A stretch of DNA of 64,000 nucleotides. Origin: Acuticoccus sediminis. GTDB lineage: Bacteria > Pseudomonadota > Alphaproteobacteria > Rhizobiales > Amorphaceae. Below, piece by piece: positions 7,882 through 18,721 of this stretch (positions within the stretch are counted from its first letter, which is position 1; every line of letters starts with the position of its first letter). Below the pieces are notes generated by a model. That model was not told where the DNA came from and ran no database searches. It was given only the letters and a program-made list of their open reading frames with translations. The position numbers were made by a program, and so were the translations under genes. The stretch lies in assembly GCF_003258595.1 (NCBI RefSeq), contig NZ_QHHQ01000002.1, forward strand, positions 434,001 to 498,000, in the 5' to 3' direction.

Positions 7882-9000
7882 ATGCGTATCACTGAAGTCG
7901 AAACCATCCTCGTCAGCCTTCCGGAGATCCGGGATATCGGCGACGGGTGCCAGGACCTCCTGATCATCAGGATCCACACCGACGCCGGCATCACCGGCCT
8001 GGGCGAGGTGCATACCAATGCGCTCGCGGCCAAAGCGGTGATCGAGGCGCCGCTGATGTCGGTCTCGGCGTCGGGAATGGGGCGGCTCCTGATCGGCGAG
8101 GACCCGCGCGACATCAACCGCCTGTGGGACATGCTCTACAAGCGGACGTCGAGCTACGGCCGCCGGGGCCTTGCCATCCACGTCCTGTCGGGCATCGACA
8201 TCGCGCTGTGGGACATCCTCGGCAAGTCGCTCGGCGTTCCGGTCTGGCGCCTTCTGGGCGGTGCGCGCCGCACGGGTGTGCCGGCCTACGCCAGCGACCT
8301 CGATCCCGGCGACCCGGCCGCGCTGATCGACCTCGCGCAGAAGCACGTGGCGAACGGTTTCCGCGCCATGAAATTCGGCTGGGGTGGCCTCGGAACGGAC
8401 GTGAAGGGGACGGTCCGGACCGTCGCCGAGATCCGCAAGGCGATCGGCGACGAGCCCGACATCATGATCGACCTCGGCTTCGCCGCGCCGCTGGAGGACG
8501 CGATCTACCTCGGCCGGGGCCTCGCCGACCACGGTGTCTTCTTCCTGGAGGAGCCGCTCGATCCGGACGACCTGGAGGGCTTCGCGCGGCTGACCGCCGT
8601 CTCGCCGACGCCGATCGCCACCGGCGAGAAGGAATCGATGCTGCGCCCCTACCTCGACCTGATGGACCGGGGCGGGCTGCGGATCATCCAGCCGGACGTG
8701 GCGCGCGTCGGCGGGATCTCCGAGACGATGCGCATCCTGCATGCCGCGGAGGCGAGGGGCGTGAGGGTCATCCCGCATTGCTGGTCGGCCGATATCCTGA
8801 TCGCCGCGACGCTGCATGTCCTCGCCGTCGCCCGCGACGCGCCATACCTTGAGTTCAACGCCACCGACAACCCGCTGCGGTGCGAACTCGCCGCGAACCC
8901 GTTCCGGCCGGTCGACGGCATCGTCGCGATGCCCGAGGCGCCCGGCCTCGGCGTCGAGCTCGACGAGGAGGCGGTCGAGCGCTACCGGGTCGCCGTCTGA
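7882..9000 (+). CDS. Mandelate racemase/muconate lactonizing enzyme family protein
   Basis: This 372-residue enolase-superfamily enzyme abstracts a proton next to a carboxylate, usually to dehydrate or epimerise a sugar acid or hydroxy acid. The metal ligands appear to be Asp197, Glu223 in FLEEPL and Glu249 in TGEK. The general base candidates are Lys164 in MKFGWG and the His299/Asp272 pair in IPHCW and QPDVARVGG, as in the mandelate racemase subgroup. The second lysine of the usual KxK motif is glycine here. It overlaps the threonine aldolase start by one base, so the two are co-translated. Confidence 0.88.
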   Translation: MRITEVETILVSLPEIRDIGDGCQDLLIIRIHTDAGITGLGEVHTNALAAKAVIEAPLMSVSASGMGRLLIGEDPRDINRLWDMLYKRTSSYGRRGLAIHVLSGIDIALWDILGKSLGVPVWRLLGGARRTGVPAYASDLDPGDPAALIDLAQKHVANGFRAMKFGWGGLGTDVKGTVRTVAEIRKAIGDEPDIMIDLGFAAPLEDAIYLGRGLADHGVFFLEEPLDPDDLEGFARLTAVSPTPIATGEKESMLRPYLDLMDRGGLRIIQPDVARVGGISETMRILHAAEARGVRVIPHCWSADILIAATLHVLAVARDAPYLEFNATDNPLRCELAANPFRPVDGIVAMPEAPGLGVELDEEAVERYRVAV

Positions 9001-10022
9001 TGGTCGACCTGCGCAGCGACAATGTCGCCGGGGCGGCGCCGCAGATCGTCGAGGCGGTCGTGCGCGCGTCGACCGGCACCGCCCGCAGCTACGGCGCCGA
9101 CGAGTGGACCGCGCGGCTGCAGACGGCCTTTAGCGAGCTGTTCGAGCACGATTGCGTCGTCCAGCCGACCCTGACCGGGACCGCGACCAACGCACTGGCG
9201 CTCTCGCTGCTTGTGCCGGCCTGGGGCGCGGTCTGCTGCAGCGGCGTCGCCCACATCCACGACAGCGAATGCGGCGCCGGGGAGATGTTCACCGGCGGCG
9301 CCAAGCTGATTCCGCTCGGCCACGAGGAGGGGCGCCTGCGGCCGGCGGTATTGGAGCGCTATCTGGCGAAGGCGGCCGGGGCAGGGACGGCGGTCGCGCC
9401 GCCGAAGGTCCTGTCGCTCACCGAGGCGACGGAATGCGGCACGCTCTACAACGTGGATGAGGTGGCGGAGCTTGCGGCGGTCGCCCGCGGCTTCGGCCTG
9501 CGTGTCCACATGGACGGGGCGCGGTTCGCCAACGCCGTGGCCGCGCTCGGCTGCACCCCGGCGGAATTGACCTGGCGGTCCGGGGTCGACGTCCTCTCGT
9601 TCGGGGCGACGAAGAACGGGGCGCTGGCGGCCGAGGCGGTGGTGGCGTTCGACCCCGCGCTCGCCGAGGCGCTGCGCTATCGCGCGCGGAAGGCCGGACA
9701 GGTTCTGTCCAAGATGCGCTTCGTCTCGGCACAGCTCGATGCCTACGTCGCAGACGGACTTTGGCTGAATCTGGCAGGACATGCCAACAAGATGGCGGCG
9801 CGACTGGCCGGCGGGATGCGCAGTATCGATGGTATCGCGCTCCTCTATCCTGTCGATATCAATGAAATTTTCTGCAGAGTTGACGAGGTATTGAGCAGCA
9901 GGCTTGACGCCGCAAACGTCGGATTCTTCGACCGGGGAGAGGGCGAGATACGGATGGTGACGGCCTTCTCGAATACGGCCGATGAGATGGATGAAATCAT
10001 CAATATACTGCATAGCGCCTAA
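9000..10022 (+). CDS. Low-specificity threonine aldolase-like (beta-eliminating lyase) protein
   Basis: The 340-residue fold-type I PLP enzyme starts with VDLRSDNVAG, close to the family DLRSDT signature. It has the PLP-contacting HMDGARF at 170-176 and Lys205 in SFGATKNG as Schiff-base lysine. Such enzymes cleave threonine, allo-threonine or 3-hydroxy amino acids to glycine and an aldehyde. Its ATG shares one base with the stop of the enolase-superfamily gene. That pairing suggests degradation of a hydroxylated amino acid. GC content drops noticeably over its last 200 bases. Confidence 0.9.
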   Translation: MVDLRSDNVAGAAPQIVEAVVRASTGTARSYGADEWTARLQTAFSELFEHDCVVQPTLTGTATNALALSLLVPAWGAVCCSGVAHIHDSECGAGEMFTGGAKLIPLGHEEGRLRPAVLERYLAKAAGAGTAVAPPKVLSLTEATECGTLYNVDEVAELAAVARGFGLRVHMDGARFANAVAALGCTPAELTWRSGVDVLSFGATKNGALAAEAVVAFDPALAEALRYRARKAGQVLSKMRFVSAQLDAYVADGLWLNLAGHANKMAARLAGGMRSIDGIALLYPVDINEIFCRVDEVLSSRLDAANVGFFDRGEGEIRMVTAFSNTADEMDEIINILHSA

Positions 10023-10057
10023 ATGTTAGGCTCCGGTCCGGCGTATCAGTCGACCGC

Positions 10058-10073
10058 TGGCATGCCACTTGCT
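10058..10073 (+). promoter_or_regulatory. Sigma-54 (-24/-12) promoter upstream of the Opp-type operon
   Basis: The sequence TGGCATG-CCAC-TTGCT matches the RpoN consensus TGGCACG-N4-TTGCW with one mismatch. GG (10059-10060) and GC (10071-10072) are exactly 12 bases apart. It lies 75 bases before the binding-protein start, giving an expected transcript start near 10084. An enhancer-binding activator is required but none is encoded in the window. Confidence 0.7.
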
Positions 10074-10147
10074 GTTTGTCGCAGGACCGCTGGCGGCCGA
10101 GACCTCTGATCGCATGGCGGCATGTCGACCAGCTGACGGAGCGACGA

Positions 10148-11740
10148 ATGACTTCTCGGAACAGGACACCGGCCTGGTTGGCCGGGATTAGCGTCGCGGC
10201 CTTGTTTGCCGCTGCCGCCCCCGCGATGGCCGCGTGGGAGTGCCCCGAGACGGGCGGCGACCTCACGTTCGGGCAGGAGGCCAAGGTCAACAGCCTCGAT
10301 ATGCACGCGAGCTCGACGATCTCCACCCGCAACGTCGCGATGCACATCTTCGAATCGCTGATGACGCGCGACGAGACCAACAACCCGATCCTCGAGCTCG
10401 CGGAGGCCGTGGACACGTCCGAGGACGGCCTCACCTACACCTTCACCCTGCGCGACGGGATCACCTTCCACGACGGCAGCGACATGACGTCCGCCGATGT
10501 CGCGGCGTCGTTCGACCGGTACAGCAAGATCGGCGTCGAGCGCGGCATCCTCTCCAACGTCGAGAGCTGGGAGACGCCGGACGACCTCACGTTCGTCGTC
10601 CACATGTCCCAGGCGCAGCCCACGTTCCTGGAGGACCTCAGCTCCTTCAGCGTGCCGATCGTGATCATCCCGTCGGAGAACGCCGGCGCCGATCCCTTGA
10701 AGCTCGAGCCGGTCGGGACGGGGCCGTTCGAGCTGGTGGAGTTCGTCGCCGACAGCCACGTGAAGCTGAAGCGCTTCGACGGCTACAAGCCCAACGAGGC
10801 CTACGACGAGCGCACCGGCTTCGGCGGCTACAAGGTCGCCTGCGTCGACACCGTGACCTTCCGCATCGTCACCGAGCCGGGCTCGCGCGTTGCGGGTCTC
10901 GAGACCGGCGAGCTCGACGCCGTGGAGGACGTGCCGCAGGCGAGCGTGGAGCGGCTGTCGTCCAACCCCGACATCGCGATGATCCCGTACGAGAACTTCT
11001 GGATCCATCTCGCCACGCCGAACTTCGAGAAGCCGCCGACCGACAAGAAGCTGGTCCGCCAGGCGATCGCGGCCGCACTCGACATGGAAGAGATCATGCT
11101 GGTCGCCACGGACGGCGCCTACAACGTCAACTTCGGCTTCCAGACGCAGGATCGCGCGGTCTATTCGGACGCCGGCAAGGAGTACTTCAACCTCGCCGAC
11201 CCGGAGAAGGCGAAGGCGCTGCTCGAGGAGGCCGGCTACGACGGCGAGGAGCTCGTCCTCCTGACCAACCGCGACTACTCGACGATGTACAACGCCGCGC
11301 TCGTCATGTCCGAGCAGCTTCAGGACATCGGCATGAACGTGCGCGTCGAGGTCCAGGACTGGCCGGCCACCATCGCCACGCGCAACAAGAACCCGGACGC
11401 GTGGAACTACCACTTCACCGGCTGGGGCACGAACACCTCGCTCGGCTATCTCGCGGTCTTCAAGTTCCTCGCGCCGCCGCAGCCGATCTACGCCATGTCC
11501 GATCCGGAAAAGAACATGGATGAGGCGTTCAACACCGCCTACACGGAGATGATGAACGGCGCGAACTTCGAGGTGCGCAAGGAGGCCTTCGCCGAGGCGC
11601 AGCGGGTCGTCATGGAGGACGGCCTCGCACTGCCGTTCGGCTGGCTCACCAAGAACCAGGCGGCCCGCTCCAACGTGCACAACTTCGTCCCGTTCCGGAT
11701 CCCGCGGATGTACAACGTCTGGATGGGCTCGACCTCCTGA
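10148..11740 (+). CDS. ABC transporter substrate-binding protein, family 5 (peptide/opine/nickel type)
   Basis: This 530-residue periplasmic binding protein has a cleavable signal peptide (hydrophobic stretch about 10-26, cleavage probably after AMA at 28). The mature part follows the family 5 pattern, with the N-terminal QEAKVNSLDMH region and the FTLRDGITFHDGSDMTSADVA... type signature, PTFLEDLSSF, and a C-terminal lid region. A GGAG element precedes the ATG. It is the first gene of an operon with two permeases and two ATPases, and it would define the specificity of the system. The C-terminal deacylase gene hints at an N-acylated or peptide-like ligand. Confidence 0.93.
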   Translation: MTSRNRTPAWLAGISVAALFAAAAPAMAAWECPETGGDLTFGQEAKVNSLDMHASSTISTRNVAMHIFESLMTRDETNNPILELAEAVDTSEDGLTYTFTLRDGITFHDGSDMTSADVAASFDRYSKIGVERGILSNVESWETPDDLTFVVHMSQAQPTFLEDLSSFSVPIVIIPSENAGADPLKLEPVGTGPFELVEFVADSHVKLKRFDGYKPNEAYDERTGFGGYKVACVDTVTFRIVTEPGSRVAGLETGELDAVEDVPQASVERLSSNPDIAMIPYENFWIHLATPNFEKPPTDKKLVRQAIAAALDMEEIMLVATDGAYNVNFGFQTQDRAVYSDAGKEYFNLADPEKAKALLEEAGYDGEELVLLTNRDYSTMYNAALVMSEQLQDIGMNVRVEVQDWPATIATRNKNPDAWNYHFTGWGTNTSLGYLAVFKFLAPPQPIYAMSDPEKNMDEAFNTAYTEMMNGANFEVRKEAFAEAQRVVMEDGLALPFGWLTKNQAARSNVHNFVPFRIPRMYNVWMGSTS

Positions 11741-11751
11741 CCGGACCACTC

Positions 11752-11778
11752 CCGATCGGCCGGTCCCCGGCCGATCGG
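11752..11778 (+). terminator. Strong hairpin between binding-protein and permease genes
   Basis: CCGATCGGCCGG (11752-11763) and CCGGCCGATCGG (11767-11778) form a perfect 12-base-pair stem with a three-base loop, 11 bases after the binding-protein stop. No T-run follows. It most likely stabilises the 3' end of the binding-protein message or lets part of the transcription stop there, so that more binding protein than permease is made. Confidence 0.6.
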
Positions 11779-11849
11779 ACCTTCGGCGCCCCTACGTCAG
11801 ACCGCGAGGCCACGGCTGTGCCCGGAACCCGAGCCCCTCTCGCCGACCG

Positions 11850-12786
<937 letters not shown>

Positions 12787-12800
<14 letters not shown>

Positions 12801-13679
12801 TGCGGCGCGCGGGGCGGTCCCGTCGGAGCCGGCGGCGCCGCGTCGGCGCAGGAGCGGTCTCTGGATCCGCCTCCTCAGCCACCGCCTGTTCGTGACCGGC
12901 TTCGTGCTGATGGCGCTCGTGACCTTCGGCGCGGTGTTCGCGGACGTCCTGACGACGGCGAACCCGGTCAAGATGTCCGTGCGCACGCGCTTCGAGCCGC
13001 CGAGCTTCGAGTACATCTTCGGCACCGACAACTTCGGCCGCAGCCAGTGGGCGCGCGTCCTCTACGGCGCGCGGCTGTCGCTCATGATCGGCCTCGGCGT
13101 CGTTCTCCTCAACGCGGTGTTCGGCACGCTGGTCGGCGCGCTCGCGGGCTACTTCAAGCGCCTCGACAACGTGCTGATGCGGATCGCGGACGCGTTCATG
13201 GCCTTCCCGGTCATCCTGCTCGCCATCGGCATCACAGCAGCGCTGGGGCCGAGCTCGATGAACGCGGTCATCGCCCTCGCCGCGGTCTACACGCCCCGCA
13301 CCGCGCGCGTCGTGCGCGCCTCGGTGCTGGTGGCGCGCGAGATGGAGTACGTGCAGGCGGCGCGCGCGTGCGGGGCAGGGGACTGGCGCATCCTGCGCCG
13401 GCATGTCCTGCCGAACTGCATGGCGCCTCTCATCGTGCAGCTCACCTTCATCTTCGCATACTCTGTGCTGTCGGAGGCGGTGCTCTCCTTCCTCGGGCTC
13501 GGTGCGCAGCCGCCGGTCCCGACCTGGGGCAACATCATCGCCGAGGGGCGCACCTACATCCGCGAGGCGGCGTGGATCACGCTGATCCCTGGCCTCGTGC
13601 TCGCCGCCACCGTGCTCGGCCTCAACCTCCTCGGCGACGGCCTGCGCGACGTTCTCGACCCCCGTCTCAAGGTGCAGCA

Positions 13680-13683
<4 letters not shown>
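12787..13683 (+). CDS. ABC transporter permease, DppC/OppC type
   Basis: The 298-residue protein has a polar N-terminal tail of about 35 residues, a first helix, and the FGTDNFGRSQWARVLYGAR motif at about residues 78-96 that marks DppC-like permeases. The EAA-type cytoplasmic loop is at about 175-195 (VQAARACGAGDWRILRRHVLPN). Its start overlaps the DppB gene by 14 bases and its stop overlaps the first ATPase by four, so all transport genes are coupled. Confidence 0.93.
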
Positions 13684-14677
<994 letters not shown>

Positions 14678-14681
<4 letters not shown>

Positions 14682-15688
14682 CGCCGACGAGGCCGCTCGT
14701 CGAGGCCGTCGGCCTCACGAAGCATTTCCCGATCAGGGGCGGACCGCTCGGCCGGCAGGCCAACGTGGTGCGCGCGGTGGACGGGGTGGACGTGACCATC
14801 GGGCCGGGCGAGACGCTCGGCCTCGTCGGCGAGTCCGGCTGCGGCAAGACGACGACCGGGCGGATGCTGGTCAGGCTGATCGACCCGACCGATGGCCGGA
14901 TCACCTTCGACGGCCAGAGCATCGAGGACCTCGACGCTGCCGCGATGCGCGCCGTGCGCCGCGACATGCAGATCATCTTCCAGGACCCGTACGGCTCGCT
15001 CAACCCGCGCATGAGCGTGCAGGACATCATCGCCGAGCCGCTCGAGATCCTGAACATCGGCAACGCCAGCTCCCGGCGGGAGCAGGTGGCCGAGCTCCTC
15101 AGGGTGGTCGGTCTCGCGCCCTACCACGCCGAGCGCTTCCCGCACGAGTTCTCCGGCGGCCAGCGCCAGCGCATCGGCATCGCACGCGCGCTCGCGGTGC
15201 GGCCCAAGCTCGTGGTGTGCGACGAGCCGGTCTCCGCGCTCGACGTCTCGATCCAGGCGCAGGTGGTGAACCTCCTGAAGGACCTGCAGGCCGAGTTCGG
15301 CCTCACCTACCTCTTCATCAGTCACGACCTCGGTGTTGTGCGCCACATCTCCGACCGCGTGATGGTGATGTACCTCGGCAAGGCGGTCGAGGTGGCGCCC
15401 AAGCGCGAGCTCTACGCCAACCCGCAGCACCCCTACACGCAGGCGCTGCTCTCGGCGATCCCGATCCCCGACCCGAAGCGGCGGACCAGCCGAAAGGTCA
15501 TCCGCGGCGACATTCCGAGCCCCGCCAATCCGCCCAGCGGCTGCCGCTTCCACACGCGCTGCCCGCACGTGATGGACGTCTGCCGCGAACTCGAGCCGCA
15601 GCTTCTCAAGGGCGCGCCGGACCATCGCGTGGCCTGTCATCTCGTTCACCCGCCTTCGACCGCGAGAGCGGAGAACGCGACGACCTGA
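14678..15688 (+). CDS. ABC transporter ATP-binding protein, DppF/OppF type
   Basis: The 336-residue partner ATPase has Walker A GESGCGKT at 51-58, signature FSGGQRQRI, Walker [13 protein letters not shown], and the C-terminal oligopeptide domain [15 protein letters not shown]. Its start overlaps the first ATPase by four bases. It completes the transporter; the next gene follows after 21 bases and is probably co-transcribed. Confidence 0.93.
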
Positions 15689-15709
15689 CCGCAACCCCAG
15701 AAGGCGCAC

Positions 15710-16753
15710 ATGAGCGAACTTGAGAGCCGCATCTCCAGTCCCGTGGACTTCGAGAAGAACGGCAAGCAGACCGGCTATCTCCGGCTCCCGTACTCGTCGA
15801 ACGTGTCGGCGTACGGGTGGATCGGCATCCCCATCGCCGTCATCAGGAACGGGACCGGGCCGACCGTCTATCTGGGCGCCGGCAACCACGGCGACGAGTA
15901 CGAGGGGCAGATCACCCTGGTGCGCCTCATCCGCGAGCTCGACCCGGCGCAGATCCAGGGGCGGCTCATCATTCTGCCGGCGACCAACACGCCGGCCGCG
16001 ATGAACCACAGCCGGACCTCGCCCATCGACCACGGCAACCTCAACCGCAGCTTCCCCGGCGAGCCCTGGGCGCCGGACCACCGCCCGACCGGCGCGATCG
16101 CGCACTACATCGCCAACGCGATCCTGCCGCTGTGCGACGCCTCGCTCGACATGCACTCCGGCGGCAAGACCCTCGACTACATCCCGAGCGCCCTGATCCG
16201 CCGTGACGGGGACGACGGGCATTTCCAGAAGAAGCTCGCGGCGCTGCGGGCGTTCGGCGCGCCGATCGGCTACATCGTGGAAGGGGGGAGCCCCTCGGCC
16301 GGCGGCGGCCAGCGGCCCCCGACGCTCAACGCCCATTCCGACGCCTTCGGGGCGATCAGCCTCGGCACCGAGCTCGGCGGGGCGGGCACCGTCACGCGCA
16401 CCACTCTCGGGGTCGCGCGACGCGGCGTCTACAACTTCCTCACCCACCTCGGCGTTCTGGAGAGCGGGCATCCTTACGCCCAGATGGGCCACGAGCCGCG
16501 GCTCCTGACGGTCGGCGGGCCGGACTACTACGTCCATGCGCCGACCCGCGGCGCGTTCGAGCCGGCCTTCGACCTCGGCGACGAGGTGAATGCCGGCGAT
16601 CTCGCCGGCTGGATCCACCAGATCGACGAGCCGGACCTTCCCGCCCGCGAAGTGTACTTCGAGCGCAGCGGCGTCGCGTTCTGCAAGCGGCCGATCGTGG
16701 CCGTGGAGCGGGGCGACTGCCTCGCCCACCTCGGCACCGACTGGACCGGCTGA
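15710..16753 (+). CDS. Succinylglutamate desuccinylase/aspartoacylase family deacylase, DoeB-like
   Basis: This 347-residue zinc amidohydrolase removes an acyl group from an N-acyl amino acid. The zinc site is His60 and Glu63 in GNHGDEYEG with His149 in DMHSGG, and the substrate-binding Arg is in LNRSFPG. The N-terminal layout (PVDFEKNGKQTGYLRLPYS...) resembles DoeB, the N-alpha-acetyl-diaminobutyrate deacetylase of ectoine breakdown. No other ectoine gene (DoeA, EutD, ectoine ABC) is present, so the true substrate is probably whatever the Opp-type transporter imports. An AGAAGG ribosome site precedes the ATG. Confidence 0.85.
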   Translation: MSELESRISSPVDFEKNGKQTGYLRLPYSSNVSAYGWIGIPIAVIRNGTGPTVYLGAGNHGDEYEGQITLVRLIRELDPAQIQGRLIILPATNTPAAMNHSRTSPIDHGNLNRSFPGEPWAPDHRPTGAIAHYIANAILPLCDASLDMHSGGKTLDYIPSALIRRDGDDGHFQKKLAALRAFGAPIGYIVEGGSPSAGGGQRPPTLNAHSDAFGAISLGTELGGAGTVTRTTLGVARRGVYNFLTHLGVLESGHPYAQMGHEPRLLTVGGPDYYVHAPTRGAFEPAFDLGDEVNAGDLAGWIHQIDEPDLPAREVYFERSGVAFCKRPIVAVERGDCLAHLGTDWTG

Positions 16754-16762
16754 CGGCGGTGC

Positions 16763-16782
16763 CCGGCGGCGTGGGCCGCCGG
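16763..16782. terminator. Hairpin between convergent deacylase and creatininase-family genes
   Basis: CCGGCGGC (16763-16770), loop GTGG, and GCCGCCGG (16775-16782) form a perfect eight-base-pair stem ten bases after the deacylase stop. No T-run is present. It could serve transcripts from both sides. Confidence 0.5.
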
Positions 16783-16831
16783 CCGACCGTTGCGTCGGGC
16801 GTGCTGCGCCCGAAGCGGTGAGGGGCGGCGG

Positions 16832-17701
16832 TCAGCGCCGCCCGGTCGGCCTCGCGCGGCGCTTCAGCTCCTCGACGTCGGCGTCGCGGTAGTCCGGCGG
16901 CGGCAGGATCTCGCGCTGGCGGATCTCGTCGATGATCTCCGAGACCTCGTTCGCGGCCGCCTCGAGCGCGGCCTCGCCCTTCTCCGCCGTCGCCTTGGTG
17001 GGGTCGCCCCGGACGCCGGTCGCCGACCCCGTGGCGAAGTACTCCATGACGACCAGCGGGACCGTCGAGTCGGGATCGGGCCGGCGGCCCGTCAGGTCGG
17101 ACCAGAAGTGGGGGCCGCGGCGGAACGAGTAGTCGGCGACGGCCTGCTCCATGTCGACCCGGTCGGGATCGATCGCGAGGTAGGCGGCGGTCTCCAGCTC
17201 GCACGCGTGGCTCGTATGCTCGCTCTCCTGCAGCGGCTGGAAGGCCTTCGCCACGGCGCCCAGCGCGAACCACGACTGCCCGGCGACGAGCGCCTCGGGA
17301 TGCTTGATCTGCGACAGGCGCACGATCAGGTCGAGCAGCGGCCGGTTCGAGCCGTGCCCGTTGATGATGAGGATGCGCTTGAAGCCGCCGCGGATGAGCG
17401 AGGAGACGACGCACACGCCGTACTTGACGAGCAGGTCCCAGTCGACGTCGATCGTGCCCGGCCAGGCCATGTGATGGGCCTCGAAGCCGAACGCCATCGG
17501 CGTCATGACCAGGCTGTTGGGGTTGCGCTTCGCGGCGCGCACGCAGACCTCCGACGCGAGGCGCAGGTCGACGTCGACGGGAAGGTGCGGTCCGTGCTGC
17601 TCGATCGACGCGAACGGGATGATGACGACCTTGTCGGCCGCGGCCGCTTCGCGGATCTTCGGCCAGGTCAGGCGTTCGTAGTAGATTTCGTCGGTGCGCA
17701 T
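16832..17701 (-). CDS. Creatininase family amidohydrolase
   Basis: The 289-residue protein carries the creatininase metal-binding signature: Glu34 and His36 in SIEQHGPH, Asp45 in PVDVDLR, a histidine in INGHGSN at 116, and the HACELET region at about 165-171. Positions Glu34, His36 and Asp45 coincide with those known for the Pseudomonas creatininase. The family opens cyclic amides (creatinine) or hydrolyses formamides and mycofactocin-like peptides. Genes nearby encode other amide and C-N hydrolases, so a cyclic amide intermediate is a reasonable guess. It is leftward and 124 bases from the aldolase gene. Confidence 0.9.
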   Translation of the reverse strand: MRTDEIYYERLTWPKIREAAAADKVVIIPFASIEQHGPHLPVDVDLRLASEVCVRAAKRNPNSLVMTPMAFGFEAHHMAWPGTIDVDWDLLVKYGVCVVSSLIRGGFKRILIINGHGSNRPLLDLIVRLSQIKHPEALVAGQSWFALGAVAKAFQPLQESEHTSHACELETAAYLAIDPDRVDMEQAVADYSFRRGPHFWSDLTGRRPDPDSTVPLVVMEYFATGSATGVRGDPTKATAEKGEAALEAAANEVSEIIDEIRQREILPPPDYRDADVEELKRRARPTGRR

Positions 17702-17825
17702 CGCCCGCGGTCTCCGAGGCAGATTTCAGGACTTTTCGATTGCGGACCGGCAGACGGTGCGGGTCCGCCGGGTTCCGGTGCAACGTTCGGGCCGCCCGGC
17801 CCGGCAGGCGTGGTGCGCCGGGCGT

Positions 17826-18590
17826 TCAGGACGCGTAGTCGGGCTCCTCGCGGTCCAGGATGCGGCGCCACGCGTCGAGGTGCAGGCGCGCGTCGAAGAC
17901 GTCGCTCCAGGGGCCGCGGTGGGTCTTGCGGAACTCGGGCTTCATCTGGCGCAGCGGCAGTCCGGTCGACATCGCCGTCATCTGGTACATGCAGGTGCGC
18001 TCGGCCATGTAGAGCTCGTCGAACGCGTCGTGGATCGTCGGTCCGACCACCGAGACACCGTGGCTCGCCATGACCAGGATGGTGAGGTCGCCAAGCACGC
18101 CGGCGAGCCGGTCGCCCTCCTCCTCGTCGAGGACGATGCCGCCGAAGTCGTCGTCGTAGGCGATACGCTCAGCGAGGATCATCTCGTTCTGGTGCGCGAA
18201 GGCCATGCGGCCCTTGTCGATCAGGGAGAGCGCGGTCAGGAAGCGCGGATGGGTGTGCAGCACGCACCGCGCGGCCGGGTGCATCAGGTGGATGCGGGCG
18301 TGGATGTAGAAGGCGACGCGGCGCAGCTCGCCATCTCCCTGGAGCACCTCGCCCCTGAGGTTGCAGGTGAGGAGATCGCTCGCCCGGATCTCCTTCCAGT
18401 GGAGGCCGCGCGGGTTGATCAGGAAGCGCTGTTCGCCGCTGCCGTCGTCGGGCAGCATCATGGAGTTGTGCCCCCCGATCTGCTCGTTCATGCCTTCGCG
18501 CGCGCAGACCCGGAACACGGCGGCGAGGTCGCAGCGCAGATCCCATTCGGTGGCTTCGGCGGGCGGGGCGACGTCCACGGTGGCGTCCAT
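17826..18590 (-). CDS. Class II aldolase/adducin family protein
   Basis: The 254-residue zinc-dependent protein has histidines in VLHTHP (112 and 114) and in MASHGVSVVG, which form the aldolase metal site with a catalytic glutamate or aspartate nearby. Members cleave sugar phosphates or decarboxylate aldol-type acids. The ATG at 18590 is the first start that gives the family N-terminus; longer extensions of the frame run into the downstream end of the amidase gene. Two palindromes in the 131-base gap before it suggest its own promoter and regulator. The substrate is unknown. Confidence 0.85.
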   Translation of the reverse strand: MDATVDVAPPAEATEWDLRCDLAAVFRVCAREGMNEQIGGHNSMMLPDDGSGEQRFLINPRGLHWKEIRASDLLTCNLRGEVLQGDGELRRVAFYIHARIHLMHPAARCVLHTHPRFLTALSLIDKGRMAFAHQNEMILAERIAYDDDFGGIVLDEEEGDRLAGVLGDLTILVMASHGVSVVGPTIHDAFDELYMAERTCMYQMTAMSTGLPLRQMKPEFRKTHRGPWSDVFDARLHLDAWRRILDREEPDYAS

Positions 18591-18663
18591 GTCGCGTTCT
18601 CCTTCGCGGGCGGGGGAGCGGAGCCTCGATGGAATGCTACGCCCGGTGCGGAGCCGAACAAAA

Positions 18664-18701
18664 TGCCAAATTTTTGGCAATCCGGCACAATTGCGCGCAA
18701 T
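18664..18701. promoter_or_regulatory. Two adjacent palindromes upstream of the class II aldolase gene
   Basis: TGCCAAA-TT-TTTGGCA (18664-18679) and the uninterrupted 12-base palindrome ATTGCGCGCAAT (18690-18701) lie 74 to 111 bases before the aldolase start, in an AT-richer patch between two leftward genes. They are good operator candidates for dimeric regulators, and the first is the size of a GntR or LysR box. Confidence 0.5.
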
Positions 18702-18721
18702 CGCCGACGGCAGGCCTGCAA

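Noticed and set aside
18672-18701. Possible second sigma-54 promoter (TTGGCA...GGCACAATTGC)
   Set aside because: The GG and GC elements are not 12 bases apart on either strand.
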